Source: JBPOJN01 sp052033505 (GTDB taxonomy: Bacteria; UBA10199; JACPAL01; GCA-016699445). From it: a stretch of DNA of 64,000 bases. The DNA lies in the NCBI GenBank assembly GCA_052033505.1, contig JBPOJN010000002.1:1-64000 (forward strand), given 5' to 3'. The notes under the pieces are model-generated. The model was given only the letters and a program-made list of their open reading frames with translations, ran no database searches and was not told the origin of the DNA. A program made the position numbers and the translations under genes. Shown here piece after piece: positions 42,300 through 51,080 of the stretch (its first letter is position 1; each line of letters starts with the position of its first letter).

Positions 42300-43133
42300 T
42301 TATTGGAGTAATTGGGAGAAAAGCCTCTCGAGCGCAAGCGTCTTGTTCACGTTGCCTTCGATCGCGCGTTCCGTTTCCAATATCAGGTCCATGTTCTCGA
42401 AAACCTCTTCGGCTGATTTCCGTGCCGACAATTTTTTAAGTTTTTCCCGGGCCTGCGGCAGGATCGTGTGCGTGACGGCGTCTTCGGGGGAGGTGAGGGT
42501 CAAGACCGACAGGTCCCTCCACAACGCTTTCAACGTCTCGAAAAGATCCGCCATCCGGTCGCCTTGCGAGGACAGCGACTCCGCAAGCAAGGACGCGGTC
42601 GCGAAAGGTTTTCCGGTTTGAAAAAAGAGGGGGGAGAGTTCGTTCTCCCAGGCCGTATAAAGTGTCTCGAAATTCTGAAGCAGCCGCTCGCGCGGAATCG
42701 ACAATTGCAACCGCTGGCAACGCGAGCGTATCGTCGCCAGAACTTCGTCGGGTCGCCGCGTCGTCAATATAAAGACCGTTGTTTCGGACGGCTCTTCCAG
42801 GGTTTTGAGCAGGGCATTCGCCGCACCGACCGTCATGAGATCAATGTCTTCGATCAGTACGACGATGCGCGCGGCTTGGAAGGGTTTCAGCGAAAGTCGC
42901 GAGATCAAATCACGGACGCTTTCGATCTTAATGGCGTTTTTTTCGGGCCCAATCCTCAAAAAATCCGGATGATGTGTCAACGGACTGCCGAGGGCGCTTT
43001 CGGCTAGGCTCTCGGAGTCGGCTTGGAGCGTTTCCGCATCGGCTCCGCAGAGCAGCAAGGCTTGCGGAGTTTTTTGCGAAGCGTCGCTAAATCTTTTTTT
43101 CCAGAGCGCGACCGAGGTTTCGGCTGACGTCAT
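42300..43133 (-). CDS. holB: DNA polymerase III delta' subunit
   Basis: Clamp-loader subunit. The 277-residue protein has the delta' core RIVVLIEDIDLMTVGAANALLKTLEEPSETTVFILTT, followed by TIRSRCQRL (the SRC motif) near 135. The P-loop position reads LLLCGADAETLQAD and lacks a GKT, as in catalytically silent delta' subunits. ATG 43133 is used; ATG 43160 is possible. The gene overlaps tmk by about 47 bases and ends 16 bases before metG; the tmk-holB neighbourhood is classical. Confidence 0.87.
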   Translation of the reverse strand: MTSAETSVALWKKRFSDASQKTPQALLLCGADAETLQADSESLAESALGSPLTHHPDFLRIGPEKNAIKIESVRDLISRLSLKPFQAARIVVLIEDIDLMTVGAANALLKTLEEPSETTVFILTTRRPDEVLATIRSRCQRLQLSIPRERLLQNFETLYTAWENELSPLFFQTGKPFATASLLAESLSSQGDRMADLFETLKALWRDLSVLTLTSPEDAVTHTILPQAREKLKKLSARKSAEEVFENMDLILETERAIEGNVNKTLALERLFSQLLQ

Positions 43134-43758
43134 GGAAGATGGCTTCTGGGGATCGACGGGCATCGAGGACCTTAAAGCGGTTCTTATCTTGGCGCGCAAG
43201 GCTTAAGAAGCCTTGGCGGACTCTTTCGTGAAACCGCTTCGACTCGAGATCAATACGGTCCATGGCCCGGGAACGGGAACGCGCGCGCCGCAATCCTTCC
43301 GTGACGGGCAGATCGAAAAGAAACGTAAGATGCGGAAGGAGTCCACCAGAGGCGATGCGATTCAAGGCGACGATTCTGGCGACCGGAAGCCCGCGCCCAT
43401 AACCCTGGTAAGCCACCGTCGAATCGGTAAAGCGGTCACAGAGGATGATCGCTTTACGACGCAAAGCCGGTCGTAAGACGTCTTCGACATGATCCCGTCG
43501 TGCGGCCTCATACAAAAAAAGCTCCGTCTCCGGGTCTATGCGCGAAGAAATGGTCAGTAATTTTTCCCGGATCCGATCCGCCAGCGGTGTTCCCCCGGGC
43601 TCCCGCGTGAGCAAGATCTCACGGTCAGGCAGGCGGGATCGAAGCCACTCATAGGCCTTCTGGATCTGGGTCGATTTTCCCGACCCTTCGACGCCCTCAA
43701 AGGTGACGAAAACACCCGTAAAGGACTTTTTGTTTTTAGGAGTGCGCTTTTGAGGCAT
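43087..43758 (-). CDS. tmk: Thymidylate kinase
   Basis: Phosphorylates dTMP to dTDP. The 223-residue protein shows the P-loop EGVEGSGKST (21-30), TREPGGTPLADRIR near 51, the DRFTDSTVAYQGYGRGL signature near 107, and a LID region GLRRARSRSRAMDRID near 155. First gene of tmk-holB-metG. The ~10 residues before the P-loop domain are basic and may be an extension from an upstream start. Confidence 0.95.
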   Translation of the reverse strand: MPQKRTPKNKKSFTGVFVTFEGVEGSGKSTQIQKAYEWLRSRLPDREILLTREPGGTPLADRIREKLLTISSRIDPETELFLYEAARRDHVEDVLRPALRRKAIILCDRFTDSTVAYQGYGRGLPVARIVALNRIASGGLLPHLTFLFDLPVTEGLRRARSRSRAMDRIDLESKRFHERVRQGFLSLARQDKNRFKVLDARRSPEAIFHDVSRNLGRALEKKI

Positions 43759-43944
43759 TATAAGGAGATAGGTGTTTCTCGAAAAAACTGAATTATTTCA
43801 ATGGTTTTTAGAGATTTGACCCCATGCGTCCAAAAAACATCCTGGGAAAACTTCAAAAAAAGGAATAAAATCAAGCCTCTTGGCAACTTGTGCGGGCGGG
43901 GTCTTCGATAATTCCCGGACAAGGGCTAAACTTAAGGAGATTTT

Positions 43945-44166
43945 ATGGCGATCGAACAGATCCGAAATCAGAAAAGTGCCGAGTCTGCAGCCGCCGTTTC
44001 TTTCGGTGCCGGCGTCGCCAATGACAATCAGAAAAATCCCGTGATCGAAAGGTCCGATGCGAAGGCCGAGGCCGTTGTGAAAGCCGCTTTTCAGAGCTTG
44101 ATCCGTCCCAATGATAATAAAGTTATTTCTTTCCCGGTCGCCGGCCTGTTCGCGAAGAAAAAGTAA
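43945..44166 (+). CDS. Small unknown protein
   Basis: A 73-residue protein with a strong AAGGAG site five bases before its ATG. The sequence is Ala/Asn/Lys-rich and mostly without predicted structure, ending VISFPVAGLFAKKK. No family recognised. It converges with the RES toxin gene two bases downstream. Confidence 0.6.
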   Translation: MAIEQIRNQKSAESAAAVSFGAGVANDNQKNPVIERSDAKAEAVVKAAFQSLIRPNDNKVISFPVAGLFAKKK

Positions 44167-44168
44167 GT

Positions 44169-44897
44169 CTAACCCTTCGGCCAGTACACTTCGTTTCCGT
44201 CCTTCCCCAGTACGCATTTCACGCACAAGAGATGTCCATGGTCTTTCCGTATGATTTTCCGGTCGAAGATCGGCGTGCACACGCCTTGTTCCCGCCGTGC
44301 GGACGGGGCGCGTAGAAGTTGAGCGCCTTGATCATGGCATTGGATCGCCAAGCTTTGACAATAGGGATAGCCGGATTCTTCCCCGGGATTTTCCTGAGAA
44401 AGCAGCTTCCTGCGTTCGAGATTTTTTTGCTCCGCGGCACTCAGCAGATCTACCGCCTTGTCCGTCACCAATCTTAAGGAAACGATCTTGAGATCGATCG
44501 AGACGGGGCCCCGCGCGATCTCTTCCTTCATGAAAATTCGTTTGTGGTAGAGCGATTCGGCGACCGACGTGTCTTTCGTTTCGGCGGCATAGAGCACGGG
44601 GAAGCTTCCGTCCGAATAGCGGCTTTTATACCAATTTTGCGGCAAAAATTTCGACGAGATTTCTTCTTGGATGATCTGATCCGTCGATCGTCCCAAGACC
44701 CTTTCCAGCCGATCCATGGTTTCCGGAAAATTTTCGCAGTAATAATTCGACTTCAACCCCTCGCGTTCGCGCGCGTCGTCGAGCAAATCGTCGAAGAGTT
44801 CCTGTGAGGGATGGGCGGTCGAGAACGCGCGGAAGGCGTCCCTGTCGTAGGTGACGAAATCGAAAACAAAGGGCTTATCTTCAACGAGTGCGTTCAT
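44169..44897 (-). CDS. RES-domain toxin
   Basis: A 242-residue protein with the RES core: Arg93-Tyr94 in SRYSDGSFPVLYAAETKDTSVAES (Glu114-Ser115), and SLAIQCHDQGAQLLRAPSARREQGVCTPIF near 182-211. RES toxins of Xre/MbcA-type systems deplete NAD+ or ADP-ribosylate cell targets; which activity applies here cannot be told. The gene overlaps the upstream antitoxin gene by 17 bases, in the usual antitoxin-then-toxin order. Confidence 0.83.
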   Translation of the reverse strand: MNALVEDKPFVFDFVTYDRDAFRAFSTAHPSQELFDDLLDDAREREGLKSNYYCENFPETMDRLERVLGRSTDQIIQEEISSKFLPQNWYKSRYSDGSFPVLYAAETKDTSVAESLYHKRIFMKEEIARGPVSIDLKIVSLRLVTDKAVDLLSAAEQKNLERRKLLSQENPGEESGYPYCQSLAIQCHDQGAQLLRAPSARREQGVCTPIFDRKIIRKDHGHLLCVKCVLGKDGNEVYWPKG

Positions 44898-45285
44898 GGT
44901 CTAAGTACCGCCGGATCGCGGAGATGCCAGTCTTGCCGTCGGTGAGCATGATGTCCAAGGCGGAGTGTCCGCCGAAGCGTTCGCGCGGGACCTTGATCCA
45001 GCGGTAAACTAAGTCACGCTGGTTCGGAAATAAGATGCGTAGGGATTTGTGGATGTTCAGCAGGTCTTGGACCCTTTCGAATTTATCGCGATCAAAGGGT
45101 AGGGAGTGGCCTTTGTACAGATTGTCGATGCGGGTGCGGTGGATTTTATAGCTCCAGCCCAAGAGCTGCGCGATTTCTTCGTTCGAGAGTTCCCAGTGCT
45201 CCATCAAACGGCAAAACGCCTTGCTGAAAACGGGATGTTTCTCTGCGTTCGTCACGGATTCAGGTTCCGGAATCACAAGTCCCAT
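44881..45285 (-). CDS. Xre/MbcA/ParS-like antitoxin
   Basis: A 134-residue protein. An N-terminal HTH region (LSNEEIAQLLGWSYKIHRTRIDNLYKG) precedes the C-terminal DUF2384 toxin-binding domain (SLRILFPNQRDLVYRWIKVPRERFGGHSALDIMLTDGKTGISAIRRYLDH), where the FGG.SALD.M pattern is diagnostic. It probably binds its own promoter in the AT-rich region just upstream. Paired with the RES gene it overlaps. Confidence 0.88.
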   Translation of the reverse strand: MGLVIPEPESVTNAEKHPVFSKAFCRLMEHWELSNEEIAQLLGWSYKIHRTRIDNLYKGHSLPFDRDKFERVQDLLNIHKSLRILFPNQRDLVYRWIKVPRERFGGHSALDIMLTDGKTGISAIRRYLDHERTR

Positions 45286-45468
45286 AGGAAAAGCTTAGGA
45301 TAAAAACAGTGTCTTTTCAAGCGTTAATTAATAAATTAAATATAAGTATATGATATTATTAATAATAAAATATGTGTTTTTATACATTATAAACAAAAAG
45401 AGATAAGTTGGAGTTTTAGATTGTTGCAGGAGACGCTTTCGCTTAGGAAGGAGCCATCAGGAGAAAAC
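45286..45468. promoter_or_regulatory. AT-rich divergent promoter region
   Basis: About 180 bases between the RES/Xre pair and the FKBP gene. Positions 45325-45395 are almost pure A/T and include near-palindromic runs (TTAATTAATAAATTAA; TATTATTAATAATAAAATA), plausible operator sequence for the Xre antitoxin. No exact -35/-10 is assigned. Confidence 0.4.
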
Positions 45469-45894
45469 ATGAAAAAATTTCTGACGATGGCAATGCTGAG
45501 TTTGTCCGCTTTGTTTTTAAAAACCGCTCCGGCGGGTGCCGCTCCCGTGACGACGCCGACAGGTCTTCAATATACGGATGTCAAAGTCGGTACCGGTGCC
45601 GAAGCCGCCGCGGGCAAGGTCGTGTCCGTGCATTATACCGGTTGGCTCAATGATAAAGGCGCGAAGGGTAAGAAGTTCGACAGCTCTCTCGATCGCAAAA
45701 TGGCTTTTGAATTCCCCCTGGGAGCGCATCGCGTGATCGCCGGTTGGGACGAAGGTGTCGCCGGTATGAAAGTGGGCGGCAAGAGGACGTTGATGATCCC
45801 GGCAAAATTAGGCTACGGGCCGCGCGGCGCGGGAGACGTGATCCCGCCGAACGCCGATCTCATCTTCGACGTGGAACTCCTGGCGGTAAAATAG
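45469..45894 (+). CDS. FKBP-type peptidyl-prolyl isomerase, exported
   Basis: A 141-residue protein: signal peptide MKKFLTMAMLSLSALFLKTAPAGA and one FKBP domain with VSVHYTGWLNDKGAKGKKFDSSLDRK, FPLGAHRVIAGWDEGVAGMKVGGKRTLMIPAKLGYGPRGAGDVIPPNADLIFDVELL. All conserved active-site aromatics and the GYG block are present. It catalyses prolyl isomerisation in the periplasm, consistent with the envelope genes that follow. ATG 45469 is preceded by AGGAG. Confidence 0.93.
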   Translation: MKKFLTMAMLSLSALFLKTAPAGAAPVTTPTGLQYTDVKVGTGAEAAAGKVVSVHYTGWLNDKGAKGKKFDSSLDRKMAFEFPLGAHRVIAGWDEGVAGMKVGGKRTLMIPAKLGYGPRGAGDVIPPNADLIFDVELLAVK

Positions 45895-45917
45895 CTGGGG
45901 AATAAAAGTGAAGCGGC

Positions 45918-47141
45918 TTATTTCTGGCCGGAATTGTTCAAGCCCGCGTAGAGCAAGCGTCCCAATTTAAACTTATAATCGAAGGGCACGTTGTCGTTGA
46001 CCAAGATCGCGAAGCGCGCGTGCTTTCCGTCGGGAAGCGGCATGTAGCCCGCGAGCGTGTTGACGCCCGTGAGCGTGCCCGTCTTGGCCCGGAATTTCCC
46101 GCCTTCTTCCTCGGGTAAGAGATCCGAGTTCGGCTCGAAAAATTTTAAGAGATTTACCATCTCGCGCGCGGTGACGTGGTTCTTGCGCGAAAGCCCCGCG
46201 CCTTCGTGCACGGAGAAATCCGACCAGCCGACGTCTTTTTTCAGAAAGTCGCTCAAAACGCGCTGACCTTTTTCGACCGTCGCTGGGGCTCCATAAACGT
46301 GAGCTCCCACGGTGAGGAAGACTTGGTTCGCCATGAAATTAGTCGAGAACTTCAGCAGTTCCCGCACGACGTCTTCCAGGCGGCGCGAAGAAAGGTGATG
46401 ATAGAGCAGATCGGAGCCTTCGGGCGTTTCCGCGATTTCGAATTTCTCTTCGACGTTCACGCCTTCTTTTTTCAGGAATTCCGCCATGAGCTCGCCGGCA
46501 TAGCGAGCGCCGCGGCGGGGATCTTGGCCGATGTTGATACGCTGCTTGCCGCTGCCGAGTTTCGCGGCTGCTTCGCGCGCGGTCGAGGTCAGGGGTGTTT
46601 GCGGCTCTGCGGAATAGAGTGCGGCGCGAGGGCCGGAGCCCATTTTATGCACGTTGATCGTATTAAAATTCGCGATCAAGGCCCCGTTCAAGGCGTCGTA
46701 GGGATTCGGGGAATTCGCCGTGCCGTCGATGACGAGATTTTTATCGAAGTAAGAGGTGTCGAGCACGATGCCACGGAAGGATTTAAGGGTTTTCGCGGTT
46801 TTTGCAATTTCATGCGCGGCCTGTGCCAGTTCTTCGGAAACCAAAAAAGGATCGCCCGCGCCGCGGATCACGAGACGGCCGTCGCGGGTGAGCAGGAAAT
46901 CCGTAACATAGCGGAAATCGCGTCCCAGGACCTTGATCGCGCAGGCGGCGGTCGCGACTTTCATGGTGGAAGCAGGGATCATCGCATCGTCCGTGCGGTG
47001 GGCGATCAAAGGCTTCCCCTCTGAATCCTCGGCGTAAACGGCGCCGTTTTTCAAGGATTGGATAAAACCAGGTTTCCAGGGTTGGCCCCAGGCGATGCCG
47101 GGAAGAAAAGTCGTCAGGATGACTAGGGTACTAAATCTCAC
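45918..47141 (-). CDS. dacB: D-alanyl-D-alanine carboxypeptidase/endopeptidase (PBP4 type)
   Basis: Trims or cleaves peptidoglycan cross-links in the periplasm. The 407-residue protein has a signal peptide (VRFSTLVILTTFLPGIAWG) and the class-C PBP motifs: SxxK in PASTMKVAT near 57, SxN in FSTNFMANQ near 260, and KTG in AKTGTLTGVNT near 352. GTG 47141 overlaps the stop of the DsbA-like gene (GTGA). The ~56 codons before it form an out-of-frame extension through that gene and are not part of the protein. Confidence 0.9.
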   Translation of the reverse strand: MRFSTLVILTTFLPGIAWGQPWKPGFIQSLKNGAVYAEDSEGKPLIAHRTDDAMIPASTMKVATAACAIKVLGRDFRYVTDFLLTRDGRLVIRGAGDPFLVSEELAQAAHEIAKTAKTLKSFRGIVLDTSYFDKNLVIDGTANSPNPYDALNGALIANFNTINVHKMGSGPRAALYSAEPQTPLTSTAREAAAKLGSGKQRINIGQDPRRGARYAGELMAEFLKKEGVNVEEKFEIAETPEGSDLLYHHLSSRRLEDVVRELLKFSTNFMANQVFLTVGAHVYGAPATVEKGQRVLSDFLKKDVGWSDFSVHEGAGLSRKNHVTAREMVNLLKFFEPNSDLLPEEEGGKFRAKTGTLTGVNTLAGYMPLPDGKHARFAILVNDNVPFDYKFKLGRLLYAGLNNSGQK

Positions 47142-47869
47142 GGAGCTTTTTCCAGGAGCTTGTCGATCACTTCCTTGAACGAAGCGAAAGGGCGCGCGCC
47201 TTTGAGAGCGACGCCGTTGAGGAAGAAGGCTGGGGTGCCGGTCGCGCCACTGCTGCGCGTGAATTCGATGTCTTTGTTGATCTGAGCCTCGTATTTGTTC
47301 GATTTCCAATCGGCCTTGAATTTAGCCATGTTCAGGCCGATTTTCTGGGCGATTTTTTCGATGCCTTGGTCGGTGGCTACGTCGGCTTGATTTTCGAACA
47401 TCGCATCGTGCATTTGCCAGAACTTGCCTTGCTCGTTCGCGGCGAGTGACGCCTTGGCGGCAGACATGGCATTTTTATGCATAGGCAAAGGGTTTTGGCG
47501 GAAGGCGAACTTCACCTTGCCGGGATAGGCCTTCATGATTTCATCCAATGTCGGGACGACGCGTTTGCAGAACGGGCATTGGAAGTCGGAGAAGATGACC
47601 ATTGTGATCGGAGCGCCCGCGTCGCCTTTGACCGGAGCGTTGTTCAGGTCGACGGGGATGGCCGCTTTGATTCTGTCTTCCAAGGGAAGTTCGGGAGGAT
47701 TTCTCTTCCTGGAAATTTCCTGGAGTTTCTTTTCGAGGTTCTTGTCGAGATAGTCTTCGACGGCTTTTTGGATCTGTATGGGGCTGGGTTTGCATCCGGC
47801 GATCAGGCCCGAGATCATCACAAGCGAAAGCAGGGCGAAAAACACTTTGGAAACGAAACCATTCCGCAT
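47138..47869 (-). CDS. DsbA-family thiol oxidoreductase lipoprotein
   Basis: A 243-residue lipoprotein (MRNGFVSKVFFALLSLVMISGLIAGC, lipobox IAGC; perfect AAGGAG site). A helical linker precedes a thioredoxin-fold domain with CPFC in FSDFQCPFCKRVVP (near 98) and the cis-Pro in TGTPAFFLNG (near 212). Such DsbA/DsbG-like proteins make or rearrange disulphides in the envelope, fitting the many Cys-rich exported proteins in this window. Co-transcribed with dacB, overlapping by four bases. Confidence 0.9.
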   Translation of the reverse strand: MRNGFVSKVFFALLSLVMISGLIAGCKPSPIQIQKAVEDYLDKNLEKKLQEISRKRNPPELPLEDRIKAAIPVDLNNAPVKGDAGAPITMVIFSDFQCPFCKRVVPTLDEIMKAYPGKVKFAFRQNPLPMHKNAMSAAKASLAANEQGKFWQMHDAMFENQADVATDQGIEKIAQKIGLNMAKFKADWKSNKYEAQINKDIEFTRSSGATGTPAFFLNGVALKGARPFASFKEVIDKLLEKAP

Positions 47870-47903
47870 ATACAGTCTCCTTGATTTTGAAAGCGGTATA
47901 TTA

Positions 47904-48773
47904 ATGAGATATCGGGAACTAGGAAAGACAAATGTTTCGGTGAGCGCCTTGGGTCTTGGCGCCATGCCCTTGTCGCTGGACGAAAGGCCTGAAGAGGCCG
48001 ATGCGGTGCGGGTCATTCACCACGCGCTGGATTTAGGGGTGACGTTGATCGATACCGCGGATGCTTATTGTCTCGACGAAAAAGACAAACATCATAATGA
48101 ACGCCTCATCGCGAAGGCCTTAGCGGATTATCCGGGCGACGCCTCGAGCGTGATCGTTGCCACCAAAGGCGGTTTGATGCGCCCGAAGGGGGACTGGACT
48201 ACCAACGGCGATCCCAAACATATCGCGAAAACAATACGGGAAAGTTACGAGGCTTTGGGCGGCAAGAAGCCCATCCCGCTCTGGCAGCTCCACGCGGTCG
48301 ATCCGCGCTTTTCGATCGAAGATACACTGAAGCCTGTCCGCGAGGCGGTCGATGAGGGCCTGATCCGTTTCGTGGGGTTGTCGAACGTCGGTGTGAAAGA
48401 CATCGAATCCGCGCGAAACGTCGTCAGCGTCGTTTCGATCCAAAACCGCTTCAATCCTTGGGACCGCAGCGTGGAAAAAAACGGAGTTTTGAATCTTTGT
48501 GAAAAAGAAAAAATGACGTTCTTCCCCTGGAGCCCGGTCGGCGGATGGCAGAATTATAAAAAAGTCTCGGAGCACCCGACGTTTTTGGCGATCGCCCGCA
48601 AGTATCAGGTTTCCCCGTACCAAGTGGTCTTGTCATGGCTGATGTCTAAATCCCCGGCCGTCTTGCCGATCCCGGGCGCGAGCCGGACGGCGAGTATCGA
48701 GGATTCGGTCAAAGCCGTCGATTTCAATTTGCTTCCGGAAGAAGTCCGGGCCGTGGACCAGGCGGCGGTGTAA
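47904..48773 (+). CDS. Aldo/keto reductase
   Basis: A 289-residue NADPH-dependent oxidoreductase of the AKR family: LGLGAMPLS near 16, DTADAYCLDEKDKHHNERLIAKAL near 46 (catalytic Asp and Tyr), KGG (Lys) near 85, QLHAVDP near 120, and a PIPGASRTASIEDSVKAVDF cofactor segment near 252. It is a slightly short member of the oxidoreductase type; substrate unknown. Its start lies 34 bases from the divergent dsbA-like gene. Confidence 0.9.
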   Translation: MRYRELGKTNVSVSALGLGAMPLSLDERPEEADAVRVIHHALDLGVTLIDTADAYCLDEKDKHHNERLIAKALADYPGDASSVIVATKGGLMRPKGDWTTNGDPKHIAKTIRESYEALGGKKPIPLWQLHAVDPRFSIEDTLKPVREAVDEGLIRFVGLSNVGVKDIESARNVVSVVSIQNRFNPWDRSVEKNGVLNLCEKEKMTFFPWSPVGGWQNYKKVSEHPTFLAIARKYQVSPYQVVLSWLMSKSPAVLPIPGASRTASIEDSVKAVDFNLLPEEVRAVDQAAV

Positions 48774-48785
48774 GTTAGGTTCGTA

Positions 48786-49220
48786 TCAAGCGCATTGACG
48801 GCAGAGACCGTAGAATTCCAGCGAGTGTGAAATTTCCGAAAATCCTTTTTTCTTAACCGACCGTTCCAAGGGTTCGATCAGACACGCGTCAAGGTCTTCC
48901 ACCGCATGGCAGTTCCGGCAGATGATGTGGTGGTGATGGTCGTCGGAGTCGCGGAATTCATAGCGCGCGATGCCGTCCCCGAATTCGACGCGGCGGGCGA
49001 CGCCGATCTTTTCGAACTGCGCCAGGCAACGATAGATGGTGACCAGATCGCAGCCGCTGTTACCCAGCTTGCGATGCAGGTCTTCCATCGTGAACGGTCC
49101 GTGTTCTTCGACCAAGATTTCCAAAAGCCCTAAGCGGGGCTTAGTTTTCCTAAGCCCCGCCTTGGCCAATGTCAGGATTGCTTCTTCAAGGCATTTTTTT
49201 GCGTGCGCGTGTCTTTTCAC
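48786..49220 (-). CDS. Fur-family metalloregulator
   Basis: A 144-residue regulator with the winged-helix RKTKPRLGLLEILVEEHGPFTMEDLHRKL... DLVTIYRCLAQFEKIGVARRVEF, then the metal-binding dimerisation domain DDHHHHIICRNCHAVEDLD and a final C-terminal CRQC. Two CxxC pairs build the structural zinc site. The length and HHHH cluster are compatible with Zur, Fur or PerR; the neighbouring His- and Cys-rich exported proteins suggest zinc or another transition metal. It is the last gene of the minus-strand run from hemE. Confidence 0.88.
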   Translation of the reverse strand: MKRHAHAKKCLEEAILTLAKAGLRKTKPRLGLLEILVEEHGPFTMEDLHRKLGNSGCDLVTIYRCLAQFEKIGVARRVEFGDGIARYEFRDSDDHHHHIICRNCHAVEDLDACLIEPLERSVKKKGFSEISHSLEFYGLCRQCA

Positions 49221-49275
49221 GCCGCGACTTTGGGATAGGGCGTCCCGAAAATCAAAAGATATTCTAGAGTTTCTG

Positions 49276-50175
49276 CTAGAGCTTCTGAAAGACCGCGGAT
49301 TTCAAGTTTTCGATGATCTTCGCCCGGACTTCCACGTCCGTTTGGGAGGAGAAATCAACGCCCTGAAACAGAAGGTCGTAGTGAACGCCGAAGGAGACGT
49401 CTCTGGCGGTATCCGTACCATGGAAATGGAGTGGATGATCGATCGGAGAGCCGTCTTCGGCGGCGCGGAACTTCGCGGTGACCAATACATCTTCGGAGAT
49501 CTCGACGTCGAAGTCCGCCATGATCACATGAGCAGCCGGTGCCGAAAGGCTTAATTGTACGGTGTTGATGGGATCCCCCTCGTCGAAATCCGCGTGAGCG
49601 GTCGAAAGGCCTCCGACTTCGTCATGGCCCTTCATCCAATTGCCTTTGAGGTGCAGAGCGGCGTGGGCGGGGGTCGAGGTCGACCCTGAGCCTTCCCCAT
49701 CCAGGTCTTCGTCGTGATCATGGCCGGTGTCGTGGAACTTCAAAGCCGCGGCGGAAGCGGTGCCGCCCAAGGTCAGTTCATAAGAGCAATACGCGGTGAT
49801 CGGGATCTCGAAAGAACCGATGGAAGTTTCCACGTCGTCCAAGCCCAGCAAATCTTCCGAGCCGTTCAAGGCTAGAAGCGTATCCGAACCCCCGACGCAT
49901 TCGGGATCGTCACCGGAGGAAATCAGGTTTAAGTTTTTTAAGCCCAACTCCGCGTGATTGAGGTGGATGACCAAGCCCAAATCATTGGTGAGCTCTTTTG
50001 CGCCCCCGAGGTCAACGAGCGAAGCGGCGTCCACTGCCGCATGCGACAAGAGGACTTGCAGGGAACCTTGTTCCCCGCTTTCCGAACCGTTGGGAGAGAG
50101 CAAAGAAGACTGATTGCAACCGAAAGACGCGCCCGCGAGAAGCGCCGTCAGCAGGAGAAGTTTTGTTTTTTTCAT
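49276..50175 (-). CDS. His/Asp-rich lipoprotein, likely metal-related
   Basis: A 299-residue lipoprotein (MKKTKLLLLTALLAGASFGC, lipobox SFGC). It contains His-rich acidic segments, notably FHDTGHDHDEDLDGEGSG near 150 and DHPLHFHGTDTARDVSFGVHYD near 245. These resemble metal-binding loops in periplasmic zinc or cobalt proteins. No family recognised. It is 14 bases downstream of the beta-barrel gene and 55 bases upstream of the Fur-family gene. Confidence 0.78.
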   Translation of the reverse strand: MKKTKLLLLTALLAGASFGCNQSSLLSPNGSESGEQGSLQVLLSHAAVDAASLVDLGGAKELTNDLGLVIHLNHAELGLKNLNLISSGDDPECVGGSDTLLALNGSEDLLGLDDVETSIGSFEIPITAYCSYELTLGGTASAAALKFHDTGHDHDEDLDGEGSGSTSTPAHAALHLKGNWMKGHDEVGGLSTAHADFDEGDPINTVQLSLSAPAAHVIMADFDVEISEDVLVTAKFRAAEDGSPIDHPLHFHGTDTARDVSFGVHYDLLFQGVDFSSQTDVEVRAKIIENLKSAVFQKL

Positions 50176-50189
50176 AAAGAGACCTTTTT

Positions 50190-51029
50190 TTAGAAGTTAT
50201 AGTGAGCGTCGAAGAGGAACCCGTAGACCACGTCGTTTAATAAGACTGGTGAGGTCGGGGCCAAGCCGACGCCGCTTTTGAGCGTGAGCGTGTCCACGAC
50301 GGAGAATTTCCCGCCGAGGCTGAAACGCAAGTTTTCGATGGGACTGATCGTGATGCCGGGTTTTAGGTAAATCTTTGTCGAACCGGATGTCAGCACGTCG
50401 CTGGAAAACGTCGTCGATCCTTGAAGCGCCAGAAATGCCTCCAATTGAGGCGTTTCTTTCAAGATCGGTACGTTGACGCCGGTCGCGAAATCGAGCGTCG
50501 GCCGCGGATCGCTGGAAAATCCTACCGTCGAACCCAACGTCGCGAAAACGTCGAGAAACGGGAATCCCTTCGACAGCGTCACGAAGGGTGAGGCCATCAC
50601 GGCGCCTTCGCCGAGGCCTTTGGATTCGCTTCCCGTCGGGAGCGTCAGGTCCGTGCCGATCGATAGAAAGAGTTTTTCCCACTCTCCCGCCAGAAATTTC
50701 GCCGTCAGGGCCAAATCGCCCAAACCGTCTTGGGCGGGCAAGGCCGTGCGCCGGATCGAGAGGATGGGCAATCTTAAGCCCGCGCTGAAACGACGATGAA
50801 ACGCGTATTCGCCCGAAAGTTGATTCGTATAAACCTCGCCTAAATCACCATCGAGCGAATCGAACGAGAACGTATACCCCACGAACGTCCGCGGAGGCCG
50901 CGAGAGCGTCGAAAAAGGGTTGAATAAAGTGGTCCCGCCGCCGTGTCCCGAGACGTGATGCGCATCGGCGGTCGCCGCGCATATCAAGATCATCAAGGTG
51001 AGCGACAGCGACCGAAGTCGGAATATCAC
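50190..51029 (-). CDS. Outer-membrane beta-barrel protein
   Basis: A 279-residue protein with a signal peptide ending TADA, a short His-rich stretch (HHVSGHGGG) right after cleavage, and then beta-hairpin-like sequence with alternating aromatics ending in HYNF, a typical barrel C-terminus. A barrel of about 12 strands is likely. It resembles the MetA/phenol-degradation-like porin-style proteins in general pattern only. The GTG start at 51029 has no better alternative. Neighbours suggest a metal-related role. Confidence 0.78.
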   Translation of the reverse strand: MIFRLRSLSLTLMILICAATADAHHVSGHGGGTTLFNPFSTLSRPPRTFVGYTFSFDSLDGDLGEVYTNQLSGEYAFHRRFSAGLRLPILSIRRTALPAQDGLGDLALTAKFLAGEWEKLFLSIGTDLTLPTGSESKGLGEGAVMASPFVTLSKGFPFLDVFATLGSTVGFSSDPRPTLDFATGVNVPILKETPQLEAFLALQGSTTFSSDVLTSGSTKIYLKPGITISPIENLRFSLGGKFSVVDTLTLKSGVGLAPTSPVLLNDVVYGFLFDAHYNF

Positions 51030-51080
51030 AAAGCACCGCCTGTTTTGTAAGGAGCGTTGGTGTCGTTTCAGAAAATGAAA

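Noticed and set aside
47142..47309. 56-codon upstream extension of the dacB frame
   Set aside because: It lies inside the DsbA-like gene in another frame; the GTGA overlap and signal peptide fix the start at 47141.
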